Below are positions 48,601-60,991 of a DNA stretch of 64,000 nucleotides, in pieces. Source of the DNA: Pelargonium x hortorum (Eukaryota > Streptophyta > Magnoliopsida > Geraniales > Geraniaceae). The stretch lies in NCBI GenBank assembly GCA_036897525.1, contig JAYMTJ010000035.1, forward strand, positions 29,311-93,310, given 5' to 3'. The position numbers and the translations under genes were made by a program. Below the pieces are notes generated by a model, which ran no database searches, was not told the origin of the DNA, and saw only the letters and a list, made by a program, of their open reading frames with translations. Each line of letters starts with the position of its first letter. Within the stretch, counting starts at the first letter, position 1.

Positions 48601-51600
48601 AGTCTTACTTTTGCTTATTAGAGTATATAAGTTAGCAAGTTGTAAGTCCAGCTCTAAACGCTTTAATACCCTTGGGTTCTTATGAAGAATCTCTACTAAA
48701 ACCACTCAGGGGTTCTGAAAACCCCTAGGATAAGCGAAGATACTAAGGTATTTTCTCGACTTTTGATTATTACCACCTTTATCTAGAAGGAGCCAAAATC
48801 CCTTTATTTAATAAGAGTAAACGAGCTTTCCTAAAATTCAGTTTATTCGGCTAAGTGTCCCCAAGGAGACTTACTAACTTTGATTTCAATTGCTTAAATT
48901 CAGGGATTTCCGGGAGTTTCAAAAAAAAAGCTTATAATTTTTTTCTTTCATTCTTGTTCTTAGCTTCCAAGGGGTTTCCTTTCTTTCATCCGGGAAGAAT
49001 AAGGCTAGATTCCTGCTATAAGGAAACATCACCAGGTTTTTTAAACACCTGTTTAAGTTTAAAAGCCAAACTCTGTAACTCATAAAGAAAAAAATAAGGA
49101 TTACTAAAGCTTATATATAGCTGAGTCTAGATTCTACCCACAGAGTTTCCGTGTAAAAGTCCCAGCTATGAGAGGACCGAACTACTAATATCTATATCAG
49201 GTTATTAATAAAGGGGAGTTTTCTTTAGCTTCTGGAAACCCTTAGAAAATTCCTGCAATCCTTTCCTTTTACGTTCTTTATATTCAGGAAAATGACTGTT
49301 AGGACTTTTTTTATAGTGCTAGATGTGTATATTGGGATATCCTAAATTCCAATCGATTCAATTTATAACTACTTAAGTTAAGTTCTATAAGATCTCAATA
49401 GACCCGCATTTAGGTTGGATGATCCATCCCAGTTAGTTGTACACAAGCAATTAACAAACAGGAAAGTCTTCTCCACTATTCTTGTCTTGGCAGCAGCTTC
49501 AATAGAATCACCCTTCTCCTACTCCTAGCCTCCAGATGACTTTTCAAGCTTCACACCAGTCTACGAAATAACCATTAAAGCAAAGAGATTTTTGCAAAAA
49601 GGATTCCACAATTCTTTTGAATCTTATTTAGGGACTAACCAAGCACCTATAAAGTTTCCTAGCCTTTGGTAGTTTATATATTTTATCCAGTTAAACCGGA
49701 GCTTGCGCTACTTGATCCTGAAGCCAACTTTAAGTTACCAGAGGTACCAAAATGAAAGGAGGATATAATAATCCTTTAAGTAAGAGAGTTAAAAGGCAGG
49801 CATGATCTACACTATAAACTAATTCAAGTTCCTTTATTTAGCAAACCTAGTACACCTAGAAATTCAACTCGAACGCCCCCCTGTTCCTAAAGAGTCGTGA
49901 CAACGGGATAAATCGACCCTAGCTTGCGTTTAAACAATACAGTTTAAGCTGTAGAAACCACCCTTATGGCTTCCCCCTTCTAGTGCTCTATTTTTTTGTT
50001 AACTAAACAACCGACTCGTATAAAATGAAAATTAGGAATGTATCCTTATAGATCTTAGGTATGTCACATAAAGGCCCCCCTTGAATGAAAGCTCAAGAAA
50101 CTTTACCAACTCTAAAATTCGGGATTCTGAAAACTAAGGGAGCCAATAAGAATAAAGAGTGCCTGTAATATCTGAATTTATTCTATTCTATATAGTTGTG
50201 ATTCAACTCAAGCCTTCACTTATCAAAAGTCTACTATACTGGAAGGGTCCCCATTTAAAGGAGCTCTTCTTTCATATTCAAAAAGTGGGTCTACTGAGCT
50301 TTATATTAGGAAACTATCAACACCTATATTTTTGGATTTAGGACTAGCTGGCGCAAACTCTTAGTTTAGGGCTAACCGCAGCTAGTATAAGGGGAACCTT
50401 ACCTTAGAGTTCAAATAGAACCCTATTCGAGATAAAAGTCAAAAACATGGATAATTACAGGTATAAAACCCATTTCATAGTCATAAACTTAAGCTGCACT
50501 CATAGTTGTAAAGTTTTTTTTTAAGAGAAGGGTTTCTCTTTGTTTGTGGGTTCGGTGCTATGCTTCTGAATTACTCGTTTAGCGTCGGAGTGAAAGGCTT
50601 AAGTATTTTCAAGAAAAGAGAAGTCCCTAGCAAACCCAGATCTAATTGTTTACAAAAGTTAAGGTTTTTTTCTTTTACTTGCAAAATACGAATGAATAAG
50701 GTTCTATTATATATCATTAAACAGATGTAAATTTATCTATGGAGTTTAGTTTTTTTATCTCAAACCTCTCTTTAGCAGTAGCAATAACCACCCTTAGAGA
50801 GAGGCTAATTTAATCTTTCTTAGAATAGAAGGGCTCAACCTATTCCTTACTCATCAAAAGGAAATCCTATAGTTTATGCAACAAACAAATTGTTAAATGT
50901 CAGTTGCTCTGAAAAAGGCCACCCGAATCTACTTCTAGAAGTAGCTATTAAAATATGCAAAAGTATAGAATTACTGAAGAAATTTAGAAAATAAGTGTTA
51001 ATCCTAAATCCTGTTAGAATAAATTATATATGAGGTTCATTAGCCTCAAGAAAGCCTAGTAAACGCGGTGGTTGGGGGTAAGGGTTAAGTGGTTACAGCT
51101 TTCCTTTTTACATGCATTATATAGGACTTAACAAAACTAGAAGACACTTCAATCCTGTCCTAAATAGATAATAAGGGGCATAAGCAATTCCTAACAGCAA
51201 ACTTTTTGCAGAAAAAAGGAGTCTGAAAGAGCCCTGGTTTTTTTAATTAAATTTCTGACTCATATTGACAGTTACGGAATCCGCTTGATGTGGATATCCG
51301 GAGAGCCCCGATTTTTTTAGTTATGAAGTACTAGATTTTTTTAAAGTCTTACAGGATTAGGATAAGTTCTAAGAAATTTTGTTGGTATGAAATTGACTTT
51401 ATTATGTATTATGCAGCGTATTTACATAAAGTATTTGACATAGAACTTCTTTTCTACTATAAGCATGCCTTTTTATATTATAACCAGGACTCCTTTTAGT
51501 TATATTCGTAAAACTCTTCTCTATAAATGACAGTTTGAGATTAAGATTTTTGAAGCGGATAACTCCACTGCTTATATAAATAGGTATGCTTTTGACTCCG

Positions 51601-52081
51601 GGTAAGAGTCTATACGTGGAACTAAAACCTCGAAAACGAAGCATTTCTATTTCAAATATACTGAGTGGATTTACCAACAAATATCCTTATAAAACTAGAC
51701 CCCCTAAAAAAAAAAAAGCAGTGCTATTATAGTGAAACGGAACTATAAGCTTTCTTGACATTAATACAAACCTTCTTTCCTATCCCAATGACTTGCACGA
51801 GTTAACCCAAAGCCTCGAACGAGTATATACATATTTTTGCGATCATGGACTTTAAAGGAGTCTTAAGCTGCGCTTCTAGGACTCTATATGTCCTTTAAGT
51901 TTCTCCTTCTATGGAAATTTTTGTCTTGACCTGGAATCCCAGAGTTGGCCAAAGCCTTAAATTTACAAATTTACATTGTAATAGCTTTCAAATAAGGTTT
52001 ACTCTCTCCATCTTCAAATCCATTCTTATACATTTTTCAGTGATTTGCTTTTTTAAGAGAACAGGATCCCCCCATCCATAT
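45621..52081. other. AT-rich non-coding stretch
   Basis: I see no gene, RNA or repeat copy. Frames of 60-92 codons (45,779; 47,731; 48,458; 48,855; 50,159; 51,402) show no motif; the longest, 51,402-51,680 on the minus strand, is 92 codons and within chance. GGAATTCC occurs at 46,166-46,173. The stretch 49,440-49,560 is somewhat richer in C and resembles the 17-kb texture. Confidence 0.55.

Positions 52082-52113
<32 letters not shown>
52082..52113 (+). repeat. (AGTA)8 microsatellite
   Basis: Eight perfect tandem AGTA units are followed by TATGG. This is the longest perfect simple repeat I noticed in the window. It is not a CRISPR array because there are no spacers. Confidence 0.95.
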
Positions 52114-54380
52114 TATGGCTTTCCTAATTACACACCTTGTTTTAGTTTCTTTTCCAGGTGCATTAGTTCACATTGTACCTAAGTTTTAGATCCAGTAATT
52201 GGGCTGCCATAGTCTTTACGACTTTATGAAACAAGAGTAAACCTCTTCAAATATTAGTGTATCAAACAAATCTCTTGAAGTCTATACAAAAGAAGGGCCA
52301 AGTACGCCTGGAAGTTGGCGATATTTGTTAAGATTATAGGAAGACTCTTTTCTCTCATATGAAAAGAAAGACTAAAGTTTTATACGGGAACGGGTTCGCT
52401 TAGGCAGAGGGCTCCTTATTCCTTATAAAGTCTTTGTTCCTGTAAAGTTAAAAAAGTATACCTACTGCTTTGGGGAAAGGGGACCCTTACTCTCTTTACC
52501 GGGTGTCTAAGTACAGAAAAGAAAGTATAACAGTTAAAACGCACTTTCGGAAGTCTTATATTATATGTTTTGAACTAGAAATTGAAGGAAATTCTTGTGG
52601 GTTCGAATTCTTTCTAACCAGTTTTCTTGATCTCTTGAATGCCTTTAACCTTACTCTAAATCCTTGGCTTTGAAAGCGAGGTACTGAGGATGTAATACAA
52701 TAAATAAATAAATAAAGAAATCCTATCTTTTTTTCCTAAAACCAACTACCTGAAATTCCCCTCTCGACTTCATCCGAACTATAATAACCACCCTTAGATT
52801 ACTAACTAATAAGAGACATAAGCAAATAAAGCCTATAAATCCACTTGCTAACCTAACAAATCTATTCTTTGAAAGCCAGCTCTTGAAACTGTTTGTTGTT
52901 TAATGTCCTTGCTTAGCGAGCCAAACCATTCTCATGTTATAGTTATAGACTAGGTAAGTTTATTTTGATCCATCAGTTTCTTGAGAAGAGCTAAACTCTA
53001 TCTAATATCTAATGGCACTGCTGTGTTGAGAGCCACTCTCTGCCTTTATATATAAGAAACGGCTTTCTAACTTAATATTAGTAAATTAAAGTACCTGATA
53101 CATAACATAAGCCGGCGCTTAAGCCTCTCTCACGAGAACTTCAAAAAAAAAGTATAACTAGCTATTGATAAGATAATAAATAACTTGATTACCTTATTCG
53201 AAGCTATTATACTCTAGTTTTGTGTGATACCTGGATATAAAGAAAAGAATCTTATCTATATATTAGTAAAATACCTAATATTCTATTTTATAGTGACCAA
53301 GCAGCAGCTGCGGGTAACACTTCTAAAAAACCCTAAGGAGTAAGTTACTAAATTCTCTCAGAACGGAGGGCCCTTTTTCTAACTTTTTTCTTACGCTACG
53401 TGAACTCAAACTCAATAATCTGAAACAGATTTTAAGTCAAGTAGATGCCTTTTGCCAAAAAATCCGGTTTATATTATAGAACTGGGTGTTTATTAAAATA
53501 AAAGAAGCGTTTGGTGTTGCTTCCTTATTAATGGTTTTTTTTGTATTTCTGTACTTAATATGATATGATATTCCAAAGAGCTAAATCCCTCTACTCTGTT
53601 TTTTAGGAAAACTCTCAGCAGTATTTAATGCCTTAAGAGTTCGAGGTTCTTCCTTTCATTAATAGCTGCAAGCAACACAAACTTGAAGCGTAGGTTTGAA
53701 GTAAATAGATCCGGGTATTACATACAGCTAAGGGCTTGAAAGCACCAATAACTAATTAAGAATAATCTCCTCTTTTGTTTTGGGTTACATTACCTAGAAA
53801 TTCTAAATATTCATAGATGGGTCTCTCTTCCGACACCTTTTTTAAGAGTTACTACTACTTCCTTAGTTACTTAATTAGAGGAATTGCGAGTTTTTTAGTA
53901 TCATAAACTTAAGTTAAATACCAATATTTAAGCAAGCAGCTCGGAATTCTTCTTAAAGAAGAGTCACAAAATCGGTTGATTTCCGAAATCTCCTACCTAC
54001 CCCTTCTGGGACTCCTTAATACGAGTTTCCTTTGACGTTTAGCTACTAATGTTACCGTCATTTCTTAAGTCTAAGCAGCTGTTAAAGCGCATGAAAAGGT
54101 CCCGTTAAACTTGGGCTAAGCTTTAATTTATAGAAACTGAGAAGGAATACCAAAGGAAGACTGGGACCTAATAGCAAAGAGAACATTCAGACTAGAAAGC
54201 AGCTTCCCTAAAATCCCTCTGATTCACCAGTTCAGGAGGCTTAATGCCTAAAGATTAAAGAATAAATAAACAGGGATTCCCGGGAAAGTTAGCTTATAGA
54301 TTAGAAGAGCTCTTGGGATTTCCTAAAGTTCCTAAAGTAAAGGGTAGATTATCGAATACTGGGGAATACTTAACACTCCT
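52114..54380. other. AT-rich non-coding stretch
   Basis: No gene recognised. The 16-base phrase AATAACCACCCTTAGA near 52,787 also occurs near 50,783; a match of that length is only borderline against chance. A short (AATA)4 run lies at 52,699-52,716. The part 52,740-53,130 is slightly richer in C. Confidence 0.55.
52699..52716 (+). repeat. (AATA)4 simple repeat
   Basis: Four AATA units plus a partial unit, made by simple slippage. Confidence 0.9.
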
Positions 54381-54550
54381 TAAGTCTAAGGAATATTCCT
54401 CTAGCCTTCTGTAGTTTATCAGTAAAAGGACACACCTTATAAAGATACAAATCTATCTTACCAACCGTAGTGCATCCGAGGGAGGTTAACTCATTATAGT
54501 TTACTAGAACGAACACCTTACACACTAGCAGCAACACCAACTAAGAATAC
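54381..54550 (+). repeat. Family A dispersed repeat, complete copy
   Basis: The stem-loop box is shortened: TCCT (54,397-54,400) pairs with AGGA (54,427-54,430) around 26 bases containing CTGTAGTTTATCAGTAAA. Then come ATCTTACCAACCGTAG (about 54,455-54,470), GAGGGAGGTTAACTCATTAT (about 54,479-54,498) and GAACACCTTACACACTAGCA followed by GCAACACC. The word TGTAGTTTATCAGTAAA is identical in the copy at 55,684-55,815, about 1.4 kb away. Confidence 0.6.
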
Positions 54551-55683
54551 CTTAACCGGTCAATACCATCAACTCTTCCGAAACTCTAAATAAATACACC
54601 AAACTACTCCTTATAATCCACACACCTCGAATGCCAATCAAAGCCTAACACCTTCGGAAACCCTTGTACCGCTTTTGGGGTTTCGTTTCTCTTAACGGGT
54701 ATGAAGTCGCGGACGGTTTTGAACCTCTTAATTTGAAGTCCTTGAAACCCTTATTTATCAGATGCTTCAATAAAGGGGCTGTTGAAGATTCAATATATTC
54801 TATTTTTTCTTCAGGACTTCCACGCTAAATCCAAAATCTATTCTATATAAGCAATTATGGAAGTCTGCAGAATACGCCCCTATTCCGTATATTAGCCTCG
54901 CTTTGATTAATTAAAAGAACTTTTCTTGGCAAGCTTTTTTACAGTCAAACTTTCAAAAAATATATAAACTGAGAGCGAAGTGACTTCTTAGAGAAGAGGG
55001 GTTGATACACTGAATCTTGGATTGGTTGTACAGCTTACTCTATTGGGAGAGGTTAACTCTATAGTTTGTACTTCGTATTTGCCCTTTTACTTAACTAGAT
55101 AGGGATTTTCAAGCTAACAATTCCGGTAAGAAAGGCATAGTTGATTAGGAGCTTCTTTCCCAGAAGAAATTCTAGGAATCCTATTTTCGTTCCTTAATAT
55201 TCTCGTTAAAGTTCAAACAGGAATTTCATTTAGTAGGATAAAAAGAGAGGTCTCTAATATGCTGCTCGCTCCTTGTATAAAAGTCCTTCTAGTCCAGAAA
55301 AGAGTAGGAACTCTAAAAAGGTTAGGATTCTCGGATATTGCGAAGGTTCTGGTCTTATTTTATTATATTCAAGTTACTATCTAGAGGTAGAATTTGTTGC
55401 ATTAGGTTCTTTTGCGGGAGCCTCTTTTCGTGATTTCATACCACCAATAGCAGTTGAGGGGAGCCTTACCAATACTTTCTTTGACTTATGAGTTAGACGT
55501 TAGAGCGCTATAAGACCCTCTTGAGAGCTATAGCTTGACCTTAAATGACTTGCTGAGCTAGACCAAGCAGAACTTTAGGATTAGGAGCATACCCTTTGAT
55601 AGCACAGAGACGAAAAAGAGAGACTTATAGGAGTAGTACTCGTCTTACGGAGCTTCTTCTAATGGCTAAAGGTTGGGAATCGT
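54551..55683. other. Non-coding stretch between family A copies
   Basis: No gene recognised; a 72-codon frame at 55,273-55,491 (+) has no motif. An isolated third-box-like phrase, GGGAGAGGTTAACTCTATAG followed by TTTGTAC, lies at about 55,049-55,075. It resembles the third box of the copy at 54,381 (GGGAGGTTAACTCATTATAG) and may be a remnant of another copy. Confidence 0.45.
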
Positions 55684-55815
55684 AGGATAGATAGAATACT
55701 AGAATAATAGTATTCTTAGGATGGGTGCTTTATTAGATATAGATAGATTGTTAAAATAAGTAAACATCCTCATGTGCTATGTAGTTTATCAGTAAAGAGG
55801 ATATATAATACTTCA
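55684..55815 (+). repeat. Family A dispersed repeat, 5' half only
   Basis: The leader contains ATTAGATATAGATAGATTGT. The stem-loop is ATCCTC (55,766-55,771) with GAGGAT (55,797-55,802) around 25 bases containing TGTAGTTTATCAGTAAA. The outer A-T and T-A pairs differ from those of other copies yet still pair. The third and fourth boxes are missing; sequence after about 55,820 is ordinary AT-rich DNA. Confidence 0.5.
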
Positions 55816-56021
55816 AACCCTTTTTTTGTTTGGGCTGGCTCCTTATAAAGAAGGAATTTTTATATGTCTTTAGGTATAAATCGTCTTTTTTTTAATAAAA
55901 GGATTTAATTAGACTGCTGAATTGCACGAAGTAACTTACGGAAACGGAAAGTAGAACTTGATAAAGAAAGGCTTTGCTTTGTATATGATATGATTCTTGG
56001 GTATTAAGAATTCTAGTCTCT

Positions 56022-56150
56022 AAAGATAAGAGGTATTATCAAGATACAGAAGACTACGAAAAGTAGAGGTATGCGGAGTAACAGAAACGAAGTAGGGCTG
56101 CAGAAAACAAGTACAGGTAAGAAAGAGAGTATTGAACTAGAGATAGGTAT
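56022..56150 (+). repeat. Family E repeat, copy 2
   Basis: It aligns by eye with 41,353-41,455 through TAAGAGGTATTAT, AGAAGACTACGA, ACGAAGTAGGG, CAGAAAAC and AAGTACAGGTA. It has an insertion of about 20 bases in the middle relative to copy 1. It lies about 200 bases after the truncated family A copy. Confidence 0.45.
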
Positions 56151-59100
56151 GGACAAGAAAACGGGTTTAAGATTAGAGGAGTAAGTCAAAAAAAAGAAGT
56201 TGCTGCGATTAGAACAGAACCTACGTGTTCTGTACCTTGGCCTTGGTAAAAAGATTTTTTTTCAAGGAATAAATTAACTAAGGAAAAGAATTTCCAGTAA
56301 ATGAGAGATAGAACTGAGTCTCAGGTTTTACAAGTTAACAAAGGTGCAAGTTTTACAATAGGAGAAACTCGATACGTAAAGAGAAAAAATGTTTCCTTTT
56401 AAGGGAGGTGTAAAGTCTTATAAAGTAGTATAAAAATCTTGATTCATATCGTTTTTCTAATGACTTTGTCTCTAAAACATATAAGTATTTTGTATTACTC
56501 GCTTAAAGAAAGGGATCTCTGTGTAAGAGATACGGGGAATCAAGAACAGTATCTCGATTTAGGAAATTCAAAAGGGAAAAGCCAACAAAAACACTTTTGT
56601 CTCAGATATCATTCAGTGGTAAATCCGGGGTAAAAGAATAGAGGAGTTTAGGAAAGAGCTTGGTTTGTTCTCCTATTCCAGGTTTCTTTTTTGGGTAATT
56701 ATAAAGAGTAAGGGTAAACACAAAGCCTGTTTTTGCTTTTGTTAATGATAAGTACAGGAGGTCTATATCTTTCTATTCTAAAGCTCCCTATTATATATTA
56801 GACAATTAAATTAACTACTTCTAATATCTATCAAAAATGAAGTGAGTCCTGTTTAGCCTAAATAGCTTAAGATTTGAAACCTTGTATCAGGATTCCGTCT
56901 ACATTTCAATTTAAGGAGAGGCACTTACAAAAGAGAGACTACTGGACTGAAATTCCTAATATTTCTAGCGTTTAGAGCCTAACTTTGCTTTAATTAGGCT
57001 TCTAACAATTTGGCAAACCATACCGAGAAATAAGTCTTTGTACGGATTTACGGAGACTGGACACGGGTACGCTCCTTTTAAGGGATCCCGCGGATATATC
57101 GCCGAAGTAAAGAAGTTCACTAATACACAAAAAACTTAAGTAAGGGCTCTCTTGTAATTCAGGTATTCCGTGTTTCATAGCTTTAGGGTTTTTTTTCGAT
57201 GGAAATATATGGGATATAGGACTCGGGTTAATCCAGCAAGCATATTTGGTACTTTACCTAATTTTAACTGCTCGGTAATATTGAATTGAGGCAGCGCTTT
57301 TCCTTTAGTATGGAAGAATTTTAAAGGTCTAGTAGTATAATTATGCTCTTGACCATGATCATGATAACTTTTTTTGTAAAATTTTATAGTACAAAGGTTG
57401 CATTATTTGTTATGGCCCCCCTTTTGCTTTTTAACAATTTTTAAGATTGATGGAAGAGTTCAGCTTCAATTATGACTAAGGGAAAGAGTTACCCTAATCT
57501 AAAGGATTTTATCTTATATATGCATTCCATTCGGGGTAGTTTACGGGCTTTTTACATACATTAGTTACATTTAATACTAGGGTCTATTACTACCGAGTAT
57601 CTTTACTTATTTTTGTAGTACGTATCTAATTTCTTTTCTAATTCAAGTCTAATTGAATTCCCTACACAATTTTAGAAGATAGTTCTAAGGAAATTGATGG
57701 CTAAAGAGAGCTTTTTATCTTTCTTAGTCTTATAAGTGCTGCGGAGAAGCCTTGTATTCTGTACTTTGGTTAAAGACATTATAAAAAGAGCTGAAGCTAA
57801 AGAAAGTCCTCGGTTTTTTCAAGTTCGTAAGTAAGGACGGTTAATAGAGGACTCCTAGGTTTAGGAAAAGGGGTCTAGTTAAGTAGGTGGAAAAGAGTTC
57901 CTTTCCTGTTCTCAGTTAATTAAAAAAGAGTAAAGAAGAAAAGGAAGTTACTCGATTTTTGCAGGCAGTAAAACCGTTTTTCTAATAGGAGAAAAACGAC
58001 CCATTTACAGAGTAGTTCTACAAACCCTCTTTAGAGGCTGTTTTAGGGTGCCCTTACTGCTAGCTAGGTTTCTTAAGTTCATTTTGTATTCAGGAATTTG
58101 CAAAACAGGTATGTGCGCAGAGGTGTTTAAAAAAGGGGCATACTTTGGCTAGTTTTTTGACTTCTGGGGATCTAAAATAGAGTGTAATTCTTATCTAGGG
58201 CTGCCATTCTTGTAAGGAGATTCTAATCCTGTTTGTTAGATCCGGAAACTCTTACTATAACTTTGATGTACTCGCTCCTCGTGCTTTGTTAAATCTATTT
58301 TCTACTTGTAAGTAGGAAAAGGGCCTACTAACCTAGGAGTCAAACCGAAAGTTAGTAATTGGGATGGCTGACACCAAGAAGCTCGGACACACGAGTGAAG
58401 AAACCCCCCTTTTTTTTTTTCAAAGCAAGAAAGTTTTCCTTTTTTATTATACCTACACCGGGGACTCCGGCATTTTTTAACTTCTATCAATTTAACAAAC
58501 TTAGCAAGCTCGAAGGCCGAGCAAGTACTTTTTTTCAGAAACTCCTTTATAATTTAACAAGGGGCTACCCGGTTTCCTAAAGGGCCCCTTTATAACTAAA
58601 ACTAGGAAGGGAATTTTAGTGGAGCGGTGGATTGCCTTCCAAATCGGAAGTGGGGGGAGACTAGTCAGCATTTGGTAAGATAAGTTGTTAAAATAACTTA
58701 GGAGGAGTTGAGATAAAGTTTCGGACTTTTGTAAAGGAAGATCTAACTTTTTCTAATTCTTGACGTTTGTATCAGGGTATACCTTTTTTTTTTAGAAATG
58801 CATATAGATATTTAGACTTCAAAAGTCAAGATTACATATTAGTAACTGAGCCAAGGATATGGCCTTTGTTTCAAGCACAAAGGATTCCTCTTGGGTAACA
58901 ACTCCCAGATTCATTTTGTGAGTTTTTTAAGGGTTCTACTTTCTACAAAAAGTATATAACCAAGTAAAAGTCAACCTTAGCCCTTGCAAAGGAACCCGAC
59001 TTTCAAGAATATACCGGGAGAGACTTAGGAGCCCTTTTTTCTAGTATGCTTAACCTGAAGAAATCCTTATATCTATCATATTATAGGGTGCATGTTAGGA

Positions 59101-59743
59101 AAAATATTCCTTACAAAAACTCCAAAAGGGGTTTAAAGCGGTGCATTTATCTTAGGTGTAAATGAATTTCTTTGAAAGGGGGATCCTGCTTGAACTTATA
59201 TACTTCAAGTTTTTTTATATTAGTAACAGGAGCCTTTTTCTTTCACTTTTCTAATCTGAACAACAAACGGGAATATAAGGAAAGGAGGTGCTTCATTTTA
59301 CTTGTAAGCTTGCTTTTACTTCATATAAATAAACTAGAAAACTTAAAATCTTTTCCGGAAATTACATAAGAGTTCTTGCTTCTTCTAAACAATTTCTGTA
59401 CAACAACTAGGATTAGAGCTCTTCACTTATAGAATAAGGGAAATGTCCTTACTTAATAAAACTCGCGGGTTACGTTACGCATTTCAACCCTTGCTAAACG
59501 GGTGTTCTAATAGAAAATTTCTAAAATCCAGTATCCTTTATACGCCCGCTCAGTAACGAGTGCCTTATGCTTTATAGTTAGCCTGAGGAATTCCTCGAAA
59601 AGTGGGATAAATAACCCAAAAGAGCCTAATACCGAGCCCGAAGTGTTATACTAATGTATAAGAAATCAAAGTAAATCCATCTAAAAACTAAGAAAATCCC
59701 GTTATAGCTCCGTTAGGTTTAAGGTTTTCAAAGAGGGAAGTTG
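56151..59743. other. AT-rich non-coding stretch
   Basis: No gene or repeat copy recognised. Frames at 56,439-56,633, 58,302-58,580 (both strands) and 59,172-59,369 are short and without motifs. An anticodon-arm-like phrase CCTTCCAAATCGGAAG at about 58,637 has no pairing tRNA body around it. GGAATTCC occurs at 59,587-59,594. Confidence 0.55.
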
Positions 59744-59835
59744 CTTTATGTCATGCTAGCTTTAGTCTTTTAGTATCCAGAATAGGTAAAATGTAAATTA
59801 ATATAAGGGGATTTTAAACCATGTAAGGGCTCAGA
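59744..59835 (+). repeat. Family B repeat, copy 3 (altered)
   Basis: It begins CTTTATGTCATGCTAGCTTT and ends CCATGTAAGGGCTCAG. These match the two ends of the copy at 62,266-62,328 (CTTTATGTCATGCTTGCTTT and CTATGTAAGGGCTCAG). The middle is about 30 bases longer and unrelated, so an insertion or replacement split the element. Confidence 0.5.
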
Positions 59836-60423
59836 TAATTCAATTCTAGGGGAATCCGCTGTTTTGTATTTGTGGATTCCTTTTCTTTTAGAGTATTTAC
59901 TATTACTATAAAGTTTTTTCTACATATAGTAAGTACTTCTATCCCCGAATTTCTTTTCTTAGTTAAGTAGCTGTTAAAGTAAGGAGTCTACCTGTTTTTA
60001 GGCTTACTTAGTAGAAGGGTTTTCTAGGTTTCAGAACAAGCTTTTGCTTTCATTATTTATTATAGGAATTTTATAGATTCTGGTATTCGGCTCGGTTCAG
60101 AATAGTATAGAGTTAAGATTTTACGGAATATAAAAAAAGGAGTTGAAGCAGTAATATTTAAAAGCCTGCGTTTTCTAGTTAAGAGGTCTTTTTGAAGGGA
60201 AGATAGCTTTTTACAAATTAGAAGGAATGTTTTGCAGTAAATCAAGTCAACAAGTTTAGAGAATAAATTAAGAATATTTTAGCTTAAAGTATAAAGAATT
60301 TTTTGTAAACCCTGTTTAGTCAGTGAAAGTTTTTTAGATATTCAGGATAATGAGTCTTTTTAGAGCCCGTTTTTTCAGGTCATAATGTGTAAGGCGGTTA
60401 TATCTAGAATGTACTCTTGTGAC
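59836..60423. other. AT-rich spacer in the second repeat cluster
   Basis: No gene recognised; a 61-codon minus frame (60,060-60,245) has no motif. It separates a family B copy from a family A copy. Confidence 0.5.
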
Positions 60424-60665
60424 TCAACCTCCTAAACTAATTAGTTTACTCGGTAAGATGGACTTACTCGTTATCGCTTAAAGCTATATCCTCTGTTTAA
60501 GTACAAAAGCAAGAGGAATATCCCTCTAAAGTAATACAAAGTCTATAATTCTATCTAAGAGAAGAGTAATACCTAGCCTAGTTACATGAACAAGCTTAAA
60601 TGAGGATCCCCAAGGCTCCTACCTCTATACTAATTAACTCCTGTAAGTCTCTACTTCAATTTATC
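60424..60665 (-). repeat. Family A dispersed repeat (minus strand)
   Basis: This aligns over more than 200 bases with 15,948-16,262. Shared blocks are TTTACTCGGTAAGATGGA, GAGGAATATCCCT, AAGTCTATAAT, TTCTATCTAAGA, GAACAAGCTTAAAT and TGTAAGTCTC, in the same order. The stem-loop is TCCTCT (60,489-60,494) with AGAGGA (60,512-60,517). The third box is only partly kept (AACCTCCTAAA, read on the plus strand) and the fourth box is absent before it. A complete fourth box occurs 570 bases further on, in the copy at 60,992. Confidence 0.6.
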
Positions 60666-60830
60666 TAGGTCATAAGAAGTCTAGTAAAGGTACAACACCT
60701 ATTCTCCTAACTATATATAGTTCTAAAGCATAGGAAAGATTGATTCTAGCAGCCTCTGTACAGAATACTTGCGATGATGCTTTATCTAATCTAAATGGGA
60801 TTCTGGATAATAACTTTTTTGATATGGATA
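60666..60830 (+). repeat. Family F repeat, copy 2
   Basis: CATAGGAAAGATTGATTCTA (60,730-60,749), AGAATACTTGCGATGATGCT and GGGATTCTGGA match 15,109-15,201 with indels. Its start, around TAGGTCATAAG and ATAGTTCTAAAGCA, also resembles the end of the family A copy near 16,240-16,262. So F may be the natural continuation of family A. A 62-codon minus frame (60,670-60,858) is not shared with copy 1. Confidence 0.5.
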
Positions 60831-60872
60831 TGGTTTCCGATTTCAGGTAGTAAGTCAAGGAATTTTGGAGTC

Positions 60873-60888
60873 TTAGTTAGTTAGTTAG
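60873..60888 (+). repeat. (TTAG)4 simple repeat
   Basis: Four perfect TTAG units followed by TTATTTTT. It is too short to suggest any function. Confidence 0.9.
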
Positions 60889-60991
60889 TTATTTTTAAGA
60901 TTAAGAGTATGCATGAGTAAGTAAGAGTTTACAGGTTTAGGTTTATTTATTAGAATTTTAGTGAATAAGTTTCTCCTGAGAAGTCAATTTT

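Noticed and set aside
52082-52113. Regular short repeats as a possible CRISPR array.
   Set aside because: It is a continuous four-base microsatellite without spacers.
58622-58665. CGGTGGATTGCCTTCCAAATCGGAAG, resembling an anticodon arm.
   Set aside because: The five-base anticodon stem does not pair in any register and no acceptor or T-arm is present.
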